Assembly: GCA_002403855.1 (NCBI GenBank)
Contig: DHIO01000018.1
Span: 1-30,188, forward strand
Direction: 5' to 3'
From: Acidimicrobiia bacterium UBA4744
GTDB lineage: Bacteria; Actinomycetota; Acidimicrobiia; Spongiisociales; UBA4744
DNA length: 30,188 nt
Part shown: piece by piece, positions 14,580 through 22,568 of the stretch
How positions within the stretch are numbered: position 1 is the first letter of the stretch
Layout of the letters: the number at the start of each line of letters is the position of its first letter
Program-made: the position numbers and the translations under genes
Notes under the pieces: model-generated
The model's database searches: none
What the model saw: only the letters and a program-made list of their open reading frames with translations
What the model was told of the DNA's origin: nothing

Positions 14580-16556
14580 TTGGAGATCATCCTGGACCTG
14601 ATATTCGCAGCCCACTGCCACCAGCCCCTCGGCAACTTCGATGAAGTAGTCCACGAGGCTTGTGATAGGGCCTATCTCCCTTTCTTGAGGGTCCTCGGCG
14701 CTCACCCCGGTATCCGTGTCAACTTGCACTACTCGGGTTCGCTCCTGGAGTGGCTCGACGACCGGCGGCCCGACGTTCTCGAAGCCCTGACCGCTCACCG
14801 CAACCAGATCGAATGGATGGGAGGCGCGTTCTACGAGCCCATCCTTCCCTCGATCCCGGTGGACGATGCCAAAGCTCACCTCGCCCTTCTCTCGGAGTTC
14901 CTGTACGAGCGTTTCGATCACACACCGCGAGGAGCGTGGATTGCCGAACGGGTCTGGGATCCGAGCCTCCCGTCGCTCCTCCGGGAGGCCGGGATGGAGT
15001 ACACACTGCTCGATGACTATGCCCTCCTACTGGCCGGATATCCGCCGGCCATCGCGACGGAAACCTTCGTCACGGATCACCTGGGGAAGGCGTTGACGAT
15101 CTTCCCGATCGCCCAAGACCTGCGACACGCGGTCCCGAACGCCGAACCGGGGGAAGTGCTGGAGATGCTGCGCGACCGCAACGACCAAAACCCGGGCACC
15201 CTCGCCGTAATCGCCGACGACGGTGAGAAGTTCGGGATGTGGGCGGGGAGCTCGGCCCGCGTCTATGAGCCCGGCAATTGGCTCGACGAGTTCTTCACTC
15301 TGGTTGAGGAAACGGACTGGTTGGATACGACCACGTTCGAACAACACCTCGATGATCACCCGGCCCGACGGCGGGTTGCGATTCCGCCCGCGGCATACCG
15401 CGAAATGAGCGAGTGGTCCCTCCCGGCCGAGACTGCCCGGACGAACGTCCGGCCCGGATCGGGAAGCGAGCCCACGGATTGGATGGGCATGGAGGCATTC
15501 ATGCGCGGCGGCTGGTGGCCCAACTTCCTGGTCGAGTTCTCAGAGGCGGCGGTGCTCTACCGAAAGATGCTGAGGCTCTCCACCCACGTCACAGCCAGCA
15601 AGACGCCGCCGGAACCACTTGCGGAGTTGTTGAAGGCCCAGGGTAACGACGCGTACTGGCATGGCGCATTTGGAGGGCTGTTCTCCCCGCACCTCCGAGC
15701 AGAAACCAACCGTCACCTGATCGCCGCCCAGAAGATGATCGACGCTCAACACCATCGAGGTCGCGCCTGGACCTACGTGCGGCATCTCGATTGGGACGCC
15801 GACGGCCGGGAAGAGATCGAGGTAGAGCTCCCCGACCAATCGTGGGTGGTCGACCCGGCCGAAGGAGGCTGCCTTCTCTATTTCGACGACAAACCCTCCC
15901 GCTGGTCGATCAGCGACGTCGTAGCCCGGCAGTTCGAGCCCTGCCACCTCGATCTCACCGAGACGCAGGTCTACGACCGCCACCCCCGGCGCTGGCTCAT
16001 CGATCATCTTCTCCCCTCCACCACGACTGTTGAGTCGTTTGCCTCCGTCTCTTACGAGGAACTCCGGCCCCTTCCGGAAACGGAGTACGTGATCGAAGAG
16101 ACGAGAGAGGGCAGGGGATCGGTTCGGGCCGACATGGCGGCGCTGGACGGAACCGTCTCGAAGTCGATTGCGGCCCAAGACCGCGAATTACGGGTCGCCT
16201 ACCAGCTCACGGGAGCCCCGCCGGGACGGTTCGGGCCGGAGGTGCCGGTGTCCGTCTGGGAGGATGCCGGCGAGATCCGGGTAGACGGAGGCCCGTGGCA
16301 CAGCATCGGACAACCGCTCGCTCTGGCCGGACATCGGTTCCGATTGCGTCACACGGGATTGAAGGTATTCCTGCTCATCGTGCTCCGCCAACCTGGATCG
16401 GTGTTCTCCATACCGATCCGCACCACCACCAGAGAAGACACAGGCCATGCCTCCATCTTCCAAGGAGTCGTACTCTGGCCCCATTGGTCGACCGGCGGCG
16501 AGGGAAGCTACGAGATGACGATCGAGGTCGGCGAAGCGGCCGAGGAGACCGCATGA
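14580..16556 (+). CDS. GH57 4-alpha-glucanotransferase / alpha-amylase-like enzyme
   Basis: A 658-residue protein closely resembling the GH57 4-alpha-glucanotransferase of Thermococcus litoralis (659 aa). The N-terminus has FAAHCHQPLGNF. The nucleophile Glu lies in WIAERVWDP (E123 from the TTG start) and the acid/base Asp in ADDGEKFG (D214), the same numbers as in the archaeal enzyme. MSEWSLP, MRGGWWPNF and NDAYWHGAFGGLFSPHLR complete the catalytic and central domains, and a C-terminal beta domain follows. It would transfer or hydrolyse alpha-1,4-glucan segments. The start is uncertain: there is no in-frame ATG/GTG near the domain, and TTG 14580 or CTG 14592 (with GGAG six bases before it) are the options. 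Its stop overlaps the GT5 gene (ATGA). Confidence 0.88.
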   Translation: MEIILDLIFAAHCHQPLGNFDEVVHEACDRAYLPFLRVLGAHPGIRVNLHYSGSLLEWLDDRRPDVLEALTAHRNQIEWMGGAFYEPILPSIPVDDAKAHLALLSEFLYERFDHTPRGAWIAERVWDPSLPSLLREAGMEYTLLDDYALLLAGYPPAIATETFVTDHLGKALTIFPIAQDLRHAVPNAEPGEVLEMLRDRNDQNPGTLAVIADDGEKFGMWAGSSARVYEPGNWLDEFFTLVEETDWLDTTTFEQHLDDHPARRRVAIPPAAYREMSEWSLPAETARTNVRPGSGSEPTDWMGMEAFMRGGWWPNFLVEFSEAAVLYRKMLRLSTHVTASKTPPEPLAELLKAQGNDAYWHGAFGGLFSPHLRAETNRHLIAAQKMIDAQHHRGRAWTYVRHLDWDADGREEIEVELPDQSWVVDPAEGGCLLYFDDKPSRWSISDVVARQFEPCHLDLTETQVYDRHPRRWLIDHLLPSTTTVESFASVSYEELRPLPETEYVIEETREGRGSVRADMAALDGTVSKSIAAQDRELRVAYQLTGAPPGRFGPEVPVSVWEDAGEIRVDGGPWHSIGQPLALAGHRFRLRHTGLKVFLLIVLRQPGSVFSIPIRTTTREDTGHASIFQGVVLWPHWSTGGEGSYEMTIEVGEAAEETA

Positions 16557-17908
16557 GAGTGCTCATGGCGGCAGCCGAGTGCTCTCCACTGGCGCGCACC
16601 GGAGGGATGGGAGAAGCAGTGGCCGGGCTCGCCAAGGCGGTGGCCGTCCGGGACATCGAGGTGGTGGTCGCCATTCCGCGCTACCAGCATCTCCGCGGGA
16701 CCGGAACCGCTGCCACCGATGCACCGGTGCCCGCCTACCGCCATCGGCTCGATGCGACAGAGGTGTTGCTCATCGAAGACGACGCGGCCTTCGACCGTCC
16801 CGGCATCTACGGGCCGAAGCCCGGGGACGCCTACGAAGACGAATGGTTTCGCTGGGCACGGTTTTCGGTGGCGGTCGGTCGTCTGGCAACGGGGTTCGAC
16901 CTCGTTCACCTACACGACGGTCACCCCGGGCCGGTCGCGCTGCTCACCGACGTGCCGAGCGTGCAGACGATTCACAATGCTTCGTATCCGCTTCTCGGAC
17001 CTCTCGGAGATGCCGCAGACGAACTCGGCGTTTCCTGGCAGGACAGGATGCTGGGCGGAGCACTCGAGTGGTACGGCCGGGCCAACTACCTCAAAGCCGG
17101 CATCGTCGGAGCATCCCGGGTAACCACCGTCAGTCCGACCTTCGCGGCCCAAATCGCCACCGACGCCACCGTAACGGGCGGATTGAGCGAGGTCATCAAG
17201 TGGCTCGACCATCCGGTGATCGGGATCGTCAACGGCATCGATACCGATGCCTGGGATCCGCGCAGTGATCCCATCGTCGCCGCTCCCTACTCGATCAAAA
17301 ACCTCAAGGCTCGGCAGGAGTCTCGAGAGGCACTGCTCGGAACGACCGAACTCGACGACGGGTTCCTCGTGGGCAACGTGGGCAGGATGACCGAACAAAA
17401 GGGCCTCCACCTGATCGACGCCGACCTTGACCAACTCGTTGAAGATGGGCTCCGGCTGGTATTGATCGGCAACGGCAACCTCGATGAGATGGTCGACGGC
17501 TGGGAAACGCGGCATCCGCGGGCCGTGCGGCACTTCGAGTATTCGGAGGAGCTCTCCCGCTTGCTGTACGCCGGGGCGGATGCGTATTTCATGCCGTCCG
17601 AATTCGAGCCGTGCGGGATAGGGCAGCTCTACGCCATGCGGTACGGATGCCCTCCCCTTGCCCGCTTCACCGGCGGTCTTGCGGACACCGTGATCGATCT
17701 CGACGAGCACCCCGCTGCGGCAACCGGATTCGGGTTCCGCAGCTTTCTCCCCGAGGAAGCAGTGAAGACCTTGCGCCGGGCGATGCGAGTGCACCGCAGG
17801 TCGAAGAGAGAATGGAAGACGCTGCAACGCAACGGCATGACTCGGGATTTCTCATGGGACCATGCCGCACTCGACTATCTGGATGTCTACGAATCGGCGA
17901 TCGGCTGA
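16553..17908 (+). CDS. Glycogen/starch synthase-like glycosyltransferase (GT5)
   Basis: A 451-residue GT-B enzyme of the GlgA type, expected to add glucose from a nucleotide sugar to an alpha-1,4-glucan. Visible landmarks are the N-terminal glucan-synthase loop ARTGGMGEAVAGLA, LVHLHDGHPGPVALL, VTTVSPTFA, GIVNGIDTDAWDP, VGRMTEQKGLHLI, and the C-terminal FEPCGIGQLYAMRYG and FTGGLADTV blocks. The loop is unusual: E. coli GlgA has K15-TGGL and D21, here R15-TGGM and E21. It is also shorter than E. coli GlgA (477 aa). The ATG at 16553 overlaps the GH57 stop, so synthesis is coupled. Glycogen synthase is the likely role; a different donor or acceptor is possible. Confidence 0.85.
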   Translation: MRVLMAAAECSPLARTGGMGEAVAGLAKAVAVRDIEVVVAIPRYQHLRGTGTAATDAPVPAYRHRLDATEVLLIEDDAAFDRPGIYGPKPGDAYEDEWFRWARFSVAVGRLATGFDLVHLHDGHPGPVALLTDVPSVQTIHNASYPLLGPLGDAADELGVSWQDRMLGGALEWYGRANYLKAGIVGASRVTTVSPTFAAQIATDATVTGGLSEVIKWLDHPVIGIVNGIDTDAWDPRSDPIVAAPYSIKNLKARQESREALLGTTELDDGFLVGNVGRMTEQKGLHLIDADLDQLVEDGLRLVLIGNGNLDEMVDGWETRHPRAVRHFEYSEELSRLLYAGADAYFMPSEFEPCGIGQLYAMRYGCPPLARFTGGLADTVIDLDEHPAAATGFGFRSFLPEEAVKTLRRAMRVHRRSKREWKTLQRNGMTRDFSWDHAALDYLDVYESAIG

Positions 17909-18024
17909 CGGGAAGAGCCTTCACCGCCCTGGCCTTGGATCGACCCTTCAATTGGGCCCGCCGACCTATCAAGAATCGAAGGATCAACGCCGATAAAGGT
18001 CGAGAGCATCGAGGGAGGAGTCCC

Positions 18025-18192
18025 ATGCTCCGATTGCTACGCATAGTGCACAAGCTGCAGTCCGGCGCAAGCCTCGTTGAGTACGGGCTTCTCGTCCTTC
18101 TGATTGCCTTGGTCGCCATTCTGGCCGTCACCTTCGCCGGAAACCAGACATCGCTGCTCTACAGCGATATCGCCAGCGCCGTCGACCGCTGA
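18025..18192 (+). CDS. Flp-family type IVb pilin
   Basis: A 55-residue prepilin. The segment LQSGASLVEYGLLVLLIALVAILAVTFAG has the class IVb cleavage site: Gly14 followed by ASLVEY with Glu at +5 and Tyr at +6, then a long hydrophobic helix. The short basic leader (MLRLLRIVHK) and small size fit Flp pilins exported by Tad systems. A very strong GAGGGAGGAG lies just upstream of the ATG at 18025. No tad/cpa assembly genes, prepilin peptidase or second pilin gene are in this window, so the machinery must be elsewhere or the gene is an orphan. Confidence 0.88.
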   Translation: MLRLLRIVHKLQSGASLVEYGLLVLLIALVAILAVTFAGNQTSLLYSDIASAVDR

Positions 18193-18313
18193 TCTCCCAA
18201 GCCGGCCGGACGGGGTCACCTTTCCTGCCGGGCGCCCACGTGTGACCTTCTGCCCTATACAAGGAGCAGTTACCGGTCCAGCATGGACATCACGCACAGA
18301 AGGGAGTCGGATC

Positions 18314-18529
18314 GTGTCCGAGAGCGTCTACAAAGTCATCGAGCTGGTGGGGACCAGCTCGGATTCCTGGGAGAAGGCGGCTGCCGCCGCGGTCGAAGTC
18401 GCATCCAAGTCGCTTCAAGACCTTCGCATCGCCGAGATCGACGATCTGGATCTGCTGATAGGCGAGCAGGGCGAGATCGTTGCCTACCGGGCCAAGGTCA
18501 AGGTCTCCTTCAAGTACCACACCGACTGA
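18314..18529 (+). CDS. Dodecin family flavin-binding protein
   Basis: A 71-residue protein matching dodecin from end to end: VYKVIELVGTSSDSWEKAAAAAVEVASKSLQDLRIAEIDDLDLLIGEQGEIVAYRAKVKVSFKYH. Dodecins form a hollow dodecamer in the cytoplasm that stores or protects flavins (FMN, riboflavin or lumichrome) or, in some, CoA. The WEKA segment and the closing YRAKVKVSFKY strand are hallmarks. The GTG at 18314 is preceded by AGGGAG at good spacing. It is downstream of the Flp pilin on the same strand with a 121-nt gap, and converges with dapE. Confidence 0.92.
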   Translation: MSESVYKVIELVGTSSDSWEKAAAAAVEVASKSLQDLRIAEIDDLDLLIGEQGEIVAYRAKVKVSFKYHTD

Positions 18530-18550
18530 CGTCGGCGAACGTCGCGGGGG

Positions 18551-19600
18551 TCAGCTCAGGAGCCGGAAGAGCGCCTCATATGCCACGCGCAGGTTGTCGA
18601 GGGCGACGCTCTCGGCGACTTGATGGGCCTGTGCGGTTTCACCCGGCCCGTAGTTGACCGCCGCTATCCCGTATTGGGCCAGACGCGCCACGTCGGTCCA
18701 GGCTTGTTTCGGCGTGCGGGCGGCGCCGGACAGCGAGGCCAGCCGTTCGAAATGCGGGTTCCCCGCGGGCACGGGACCGGCAGGGGCCCGATCGACGATC
18801 TCGATCAGGTCGGCAGAAGCCGCGACTTCCCGCAGCCTGGCTTCTGCCTCGTCCAGCGTCTTGTTCGGTGCGAAGCGGTAATTGAGGTTGATGTCGAAAC
18901 CGGCCGGGATGATGTTGCGAGCGACACCGCCGGAAGCGGTGGTGACCGAGAAGACTTCCTTGAACTCGAGGCCGTCGATGATGATGCTCTCCGGTCGTCG
19001 TGCGTGCAGCTCGGCCAGCCACGATCCGGCTTTGGTGATGGCGTTCTCCCCCAGCCAGGGCCGGGCGCTGTGTGCCGAATGGCCTTCGAATCGCACCGTC
19101 GCGTTGATCGTGCCTACGCAACCCACCTGCAACTCGAGGTCCGTCGGTTCGAGAACAACGGCGAATTCGGCGTCAGACAGCCAGGGAGCCCGCTCCAACA
19201 CCGGCTCGAGCCCGTTCTCGTCGGCCGGCCCTTCCTCCCTGTCGTAGAACACGCCGACGACGTCATAGGGTCCCAGGCGAACGGACGGATCCTCCAGCAA
19301 GTGCACCATGACCGCCAGCCCGGATTTCATGTCGGAAGCACCCAATCCGACTACCCGGCCCTCCTGGATCGCGGCTCGCCCCTGACCCTGGCCGGGGACC
19401 GTGTCGATGTGCCCGACGAGAAGAACGAGCGGGCGCTGGGAACGTTTCCCGACGATCAGGCTGTTGCCCAAGCGCTCGACACCGTCGATTCCCCATGTCT
19501 CCATGAGCCGCTCCGCCAGGGACGTACACAACCTGCCCTCATCACCGACCTCGGAGGGAATGTCGATGAGGTCTACGAGTGTGGAAACGATATCGCTCAT
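18551..19600 (-). CDS. dapE: Succinyl-diaminopimelate desuccinylase
   Basis: A 349-residue M20-family dizinc hydrolase that removes succinate from N-succinyl-LL-diaminopimelate. Metal ligands and catalytic residues are visible: H64 and D66 in VGHIDTVPG, D90 in GASDMKSG, the E122-E123 pair in YDREEGP, the downstream Glu in VLEPTDLELQVGCVG, and His in NYGPGETAQAHQVAE. GHSAHSARPWLGENAI is the lid-domain signature. ATG at 19600 shares ATGA with the dapD stop; an in-frame longer start is not needed. It is third in the operon dapC > dapD > dapE. DapE versus a related M20 deacylase is decided mainly by these neighbours. Confidence 0.93.
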   Translation of the reverse strand: MSDIVSTLVDLIDIPSEVGDEGRLCTSLAERLMETWGIDGVERLGNSLIVGKRSQRPLVLLVGHIDTVPGQGQGRAAIQEGRVVGLGASDMKSGLAVMVHLLEDPSVRLGPYDVVGVFYDREEGPADENGLEPVLERAPWLSDAEFAVVLEPTDLELQVGCVGTINATVRFEGHSAHSARPWLGENAITKAGSWLAELHARRPESIIIDGLEFKEVFSVTTASGGVARNIIPAGFDINLNYRFAPNKTLDEAEARLREVAASADLIEIVDRAPAGPVPAGNPHFERLASLSGAARTPKQAWTDVARLAQYGIAAVNYGPGETAQAHQVAESVALDNLRVAYEALFRLLS

Positions 19601-20403
19601 ACGGTCACCTCGAATGTCCGAAGGGCGTCGTTCAGCGAGGTTCGGTCGTCCGTCGAACCGGAACGCTGCCCGATGATGTAGGCACACTGCAGTTGAACTG
19701 TGCCGGCCGCGAATTGTCGCGGCCGGGTGCCGGGAACGACCACGGCACGGGGAGGAACCCGACCCCGGTAATCCACCGATTCCGGCACTGTGACATCAAT
19801 AATCGGAGTAGTGGCGGTGATCGTAGTGTTGGCGCCCAGAACGGCTCCTTCTGCCACGATGGCGCCCTCGGTGATGATGGAGCGGCTACCGATGAAGGCA
19901 CCGTCTTCGATGATGACCGGCCGGGCATTGGGCGGTTCGAGCACCCCACCGATGCCCACTCCCCCCGACAGATGCACGTTGCGGCCCACCTGAGCACAGG
20001 ACCCGACGGTCGCCCACGTGTCGACCATGGTGCCGGCACCGACATAGGCGCCGATGTTGATGTAGCCGGGCATGACGACGACCCCCGGTTCACAGTAGGC
20101 CCCGTATCGCACCGTCCCGGGAGGAACCACCCGGATGCCGGACTCGTGGAGTCGGGACTTGGTCGGGATCTTGTCGTGGTACTCGAAGTCACCGGCCGTC
20201 ATCGTATGGAGTTCCGTCATGCGGAAGTAGAGAAGAATGGCCTCCTTGATCCATTCGTTGACCTCCCAAGAACCATCCCGTTTCTCGGCGACCCGCAACC
20301 GGCCTTGGTCGAGCAGGGCGATGGTCCGCTCGACGGCATCGATCGCCTCGCCGAGGAGATCGTGGTCCGAATAGGCGGCCTCGATCAGGTCTCGGTCAGA
20401 CAC
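19597..20403 (-). CDS. dapD: Tetrahydrodipicolinate N-succinyltransferase
   Basis: A 268-residue enzyme that transfers succinate from succinyl-CoA to tetrahydrodipicolinate. The left-handed beta-helix of hexapeptide repeats is obvious from YINIGAYVGAGTMVDTWATVGSCAQVG through GVGIGGVLEPPNARPVIIEDGAFIGSRSII and AIVAEGAVLGANTTI. MPGYINIGAYV and GGVLEP are typical of the proteobacterial-type DapD. The start is GTG at 20403, inside the end of dapC (19-nt overlap). The stop overlaps dapE (ATGA). The enzyme works as a cytoplasmic trimer. Confidence 0.95.
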   Translation of the reverse strand: MSDRDLIEAAYSDHDLLGEAIDAVERTIALLDQGRLRVAEKRDGSWEVNEWIKEAILLYFRMTELHTMTAGDFEYHDKIPTKSRLHESGIRVVPPGTVRYGAYCEPGVVVMPGYINIGAYVGAGTMVDTWATVGSCAQVGRNVHLSGGVGIGGVLEPPNARPVIIEDGAFIGSRSIITEGAIVAEGAVLGANTTITATTPIIDVTVPESVDYRGRVPPRAVVVPGTRPRQFAAGTVQLQCAYIIGQRSGSTDDRTSLNDALRTFEVTV

Positions 20404-21530
20404 GCTTTCAGTACCTCCGTGGCTTGTTGGGTTTCGTCGAGGGTGGGGATGAGAGCCAGCCGCAAGAACCCTTCCCCGCCTGACCCGAAGGCTCTCCCCG
20501 GCGAGACGACGATTCCCCGGGTCAAGAGCCGGTCGGCCACCGTGACGTCATCGCCGACTCGTGCCCAGATGTAGATCCCGGCTTTCGATGCGACGACTTC
20601 GTGGCCGGTATCTTCGAAGGCAGAGCGCAAGATTGCCCGCTTGGCGGCGAAGATGGCTCTCCGCTCGGCTGCGTGGTCGTCATCGTCCCAAGCCGCGATA
20701 GCCGCTCTCTGGACGAACTCGGGGGAGGCCGTGCCGGTCGATGTTCGCAGGTTCTTCAGCACCGCAATTCCTTCTGCGTCGCCGACGATGGCCGCCGTTC
20801 GGTAGCCGGTCATCCCGGACCGCTTCGAGAGGCTCAAGTAGGAAAGTGCCCCTTTGAGGCCGGCTCCGGCAAGCTGCAGGATCGACGGCGGCGGCTCATC
20901 TTCGTAAACATCGACATAGCACTCGTCGGAGCACACCCAGGCACCGGCCCGACCGGCTCGCCGGTAGAGGTCTTCGAGAACGGAAAGATCGGTCGTCGCT
21001 CCTGTGGGATTGTGCGGATAGTTGATCCAGACGATGGCAGCCCGGTCCCACACCGCGTCGGGTACTTGCTCAGACCGGAGAACGAAGTCCCCGTCGAGGC
21101 GCACCGGGAATCCTTCTGCCCCGGCCAGCAGCGCTCCCCGCTCGTAGATGGGATAGCCGGGCGTTGCCCAGACCACCGCCGTTCTCGCCGTCCGGTCCAC
21201 AAACGCGAGAGGGGTCGAGAAGATCGCTTCCTTGGATCCGGCGGTGGGTAAGACCTGCGTTTGCGGGTCGACCCGGACACCGAAACGCCGTTGCACGTAA
21301 CCCGCGACCGCGCGGCGAAGCTCGGGGAGGCCGGAGGTGGTCGGATATTGGGATACCGTGGGAACCGACCGCCGGAGCTCCTCAGGAACAAATGCGGGGG
21401 TCGGTTCGCGCGGATCGCCAACCGAGAAGTCCAGCAGCGGTTCTCCCGCAGCCCGCATGGCTCGCACCCGCTCCTGGAGCGTCGCGATGGGATACGCGCC
21501 CAGCTGCGTGAGTACCGGGTTGGTCCGCAT
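20385..21530 (-). CDS. dapC: N-succinyldiaminopimelate aminotransferase
   Basis: A 381-residue class I PLP aminotransferase that makes N-succinyl-LL-diaminopimelate with glutamate as amino donor. Landmarks are DFSVGDPREPTPAFV, the PTTSGLPELRRAVAGY block, NYPHNPTGA, CSDECYVDVY, and the PLP lysine in SLSKRSGMTGYR. The ATG at 21530 begins MRTNPVLTQLGAYPI; a longer in-frame extension upstream lacks family similarity and is ignored. A -10-like TAGCGT stands seven bases before it. It leads the dapC > dapD > dapE operon, which fixes the role; alone it could be another class I aminotransferase. Confidence 0.92.
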   Translation of the reverse strand: MRTNPVLTQLGAYPIATLQERVRAMRAAGEPLLDFSVGDPREPTPAFVPEELRRSVPTVSQYPTTSGLPELRRAVAGYVQRRFGVRVDPQTQVLPTAGSKEAIFSTPLAFVDRTARTAVVWATPGYPIYERGALLAGAEGFPVRLDGDFVLRSEQVPDAVWDRAAIVWINYPHNPTGATTDLSVLEDLYRRAGRAGAWVCSDECYVDVYEDEPPPSILQLAGAGLKGALSYLSLSKRSGMTGYRTAAIVGDAEGIAVLKNLRTSTGTASPEFVQRAAIAAWDDDDHAAERRAIFAAKRAILRSAFEDTGHEVVASKAGIYIWARVGDDVTVADRLLTRGIVVSPGRAFGSGGEGFLRLALIPTLDETQQATEVLKACLTET

Positions 21531-21537
21531 GCACGTA

Positions 21538-21543
21538 ACGCTA
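21538..21543 (-). promoter_or_regulatory. -10-like hexamer of the dapCDE operon
   Basis: TAGCGT on the minus strand ends seven bases before the dapC ATG at 21530. It fits TAnnnT and the leaderless spacing seen elsewhere in the window. The match is weak and no -35 is obvious. It lies in the 66-nt divergent gap shared with the gene at 21597. Confidence 0.35.
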
Positions 21544-21584
21544 GTAGGCGCACGGCTAGGCAGACCGTTGGGGAGGTTTCCCCG

Positions 21585-21590
21585 TACAAT
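21585..21590 (+). promoter_or_regulatory. -10 hexamer before the GTG at 21597 (probable leaderless start)
   Basis: TACAAT ends six bases before the GTG start codon. Its near-consensus match and position imply that transcription starts at the first base or two of the gene. It is the same hexamer as in front of gatC. Confidence 0.5.
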
Positions 21591-21596
21591 CTCCGC

Positions 21597-21995
21597 GTGG
21601 GCAGATATCGCGCCGTCTATCTCGGTCTGGGCCTGGCACTGATCGCCGTTACGGCCTTCGGCATCGTCTTCGGTTCGCCGGACCGGGCCGGGATGGGCCG
21701 GCCCGAGCAGATCGAGGAGATCGAGCCCGAACCCGGAGAAACGGTGGTCCGACAGACGCGGATCGAAGTCGACATGCTGAGCGGCTACGCCATCGAGCTG
21801 TTCGTGGACGGGTTTCTGATCCCCGCCGAAGAGGTGTTCTTCGTCGAGGGCACCGGGGTCTACTCGTGGCAACCGGGAGCCGACCAGGCGATCACCGAGC
21901 TCTCACCAGGTCGCCATGAGGTGCTGATTCGCTGGCGAACTCTCAGCGGCCTTCCCGACGTGGGCGAGTATTCCTGGTCGTTTCGCGTCTACTGA
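21597..21995 (+). CDS. Membrane-anchored protein with predicted extracellular beta domain, unknown function
   Basis: A 132-residue protein. The N-terminus GRYRAVYLGLGLALIAVTAFGIVFG is a basic leader plus one transmembrane helix or uncleaved signal anchor. The rest, from about 35, is acidic at first (IEEIEPEPGETVV) and then predicted to be mostly beta strand (IELFVDGFLIPAEEVFFVEGTGVYSWQPG...GRHEVLIRWRTL...YSWSFRVY). The pattern resembles an immunoglobulin-like or CopC-like sandwich exposed outside the cell, but I cannot place it in a family. GTG at 21597 is supported by the adjacent TACAAT. It converges with the DUF3105-like gene, with 21 nt between the stops. Confidence 0.7.
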   Translation: MGRYRAVYLGLGLALIAVTAFGIVFGSPDRAGMGRPEQIEEIEPEPGETVVRQTRIEVDMLSGYAIELFVDGFLIPAEEVFFVEGTGVYSWQPGADQAITELSPGRHEVLIRWRTLSGLPDVGEYSWSFRVY

Positions 21996-22016
21996 TCTTC
22001 CTTGCTCTTTCGGCGG

Positions 22017-22568
22017 CTAGGCCCCCTCATCGACCTCGATGGGGCATTCGCCATCCTCGGGACCATTACCCACGTGCTCCTCGTAGAACGCCGTCAGAAA
22101 TACCTCATCGACGGCATCGAGCTGCATCATCTTGGTCCAGGCCGTCGCGACCACCCGGGCCTCCATGCCCGGTCGGGGAGCGACGAGGATCCGATCCTCG
22201 AACCCGCGCCCTAGCTCTTCGATCCGCTCGACCTCGGCGGCTTCGAGCGCCGGCGAATACTGATAGACCACGACGCCGATGGCGAGGTTGTGGATCTGGT
22301 ACACGTCGGGGACCGGCTGCCGAAGAATGCCACAGGCGGCGGCCCGATCGGCGTGGGGGCCACTGGTCGGCGGATTGGAGTTGTACTGGGGCGGTTCGAT
22401 TTCCCCGTTGAGGATCTGCCGCACGGCAGTGTCGGACAGATGTACGCCAACGGACTGCTCCGAGAACGTTTCAACCTCGAGGAGCACCTCCGGGGTCTCG
22501 GTCGCTTCGCCTGCGCAGGCCGTGGGGATCAGTAACGCGAGCACGAAGGTCGCAATTCGCGTCCTCAT
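22017..22568 (-). CDS. DUF3105-like exported protein
   Basis: A 183-residue protein with an N-terminal signal (MRTRIATFVLALLIPTACAG). Cys18 could be lipidated, though the residue at -3 of the lipobox is Pro, so lipoprotein status is doubtful. The mature part contains QYNSNPPTSGPHADRAAACGI followed by YQIHNLAIGVVVYQYSP, which match the PPTSGPH and HN-x-x-HG-type blocks of DUF3105 (the second His of the usual HNLEHG is replaced: IHNLAIG). The function of DUF3105 proteins is unknown to me. The ATG at 22568 overlaps the ligA stop (ATGA), making it the last gene of the cysteine desulfurase-mnmA-ligA operon. Confidence 0.78.
   Translation of the reverse strand: MRTRIATFVLALLIPTACAGEATETPEVLLEVETFSEQSVGVHLSDTAVRQILNGEIEPPQYNSNPPTSGPHADRAAACGILRQPVPDVYQIHNLAIGVVVYQYSPALEAAEVERIEELGRGFEDRILVAPRPGMEARVVATAWTKMMQLDAVDEVFLTAFYEEHVGNGPEDGECPIEVDEGA

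Noticed and set aside
17909..18024. Leader upstream of the Flp pilin examined for a cyclic di-GMP riboswitch.
   Set aside because: The conserved core elements of class I or II c-di-GMP aptamers are not visible; only a strong ribosome site is seen.
18216..18247. GGTCAC...GTGACC inverted repeat between the Flp pilin and dodecin genes.
   Set aside because: Only six base pairs with a 20-nt loop and no U-tract; not strong enough to call a terminator or operator.
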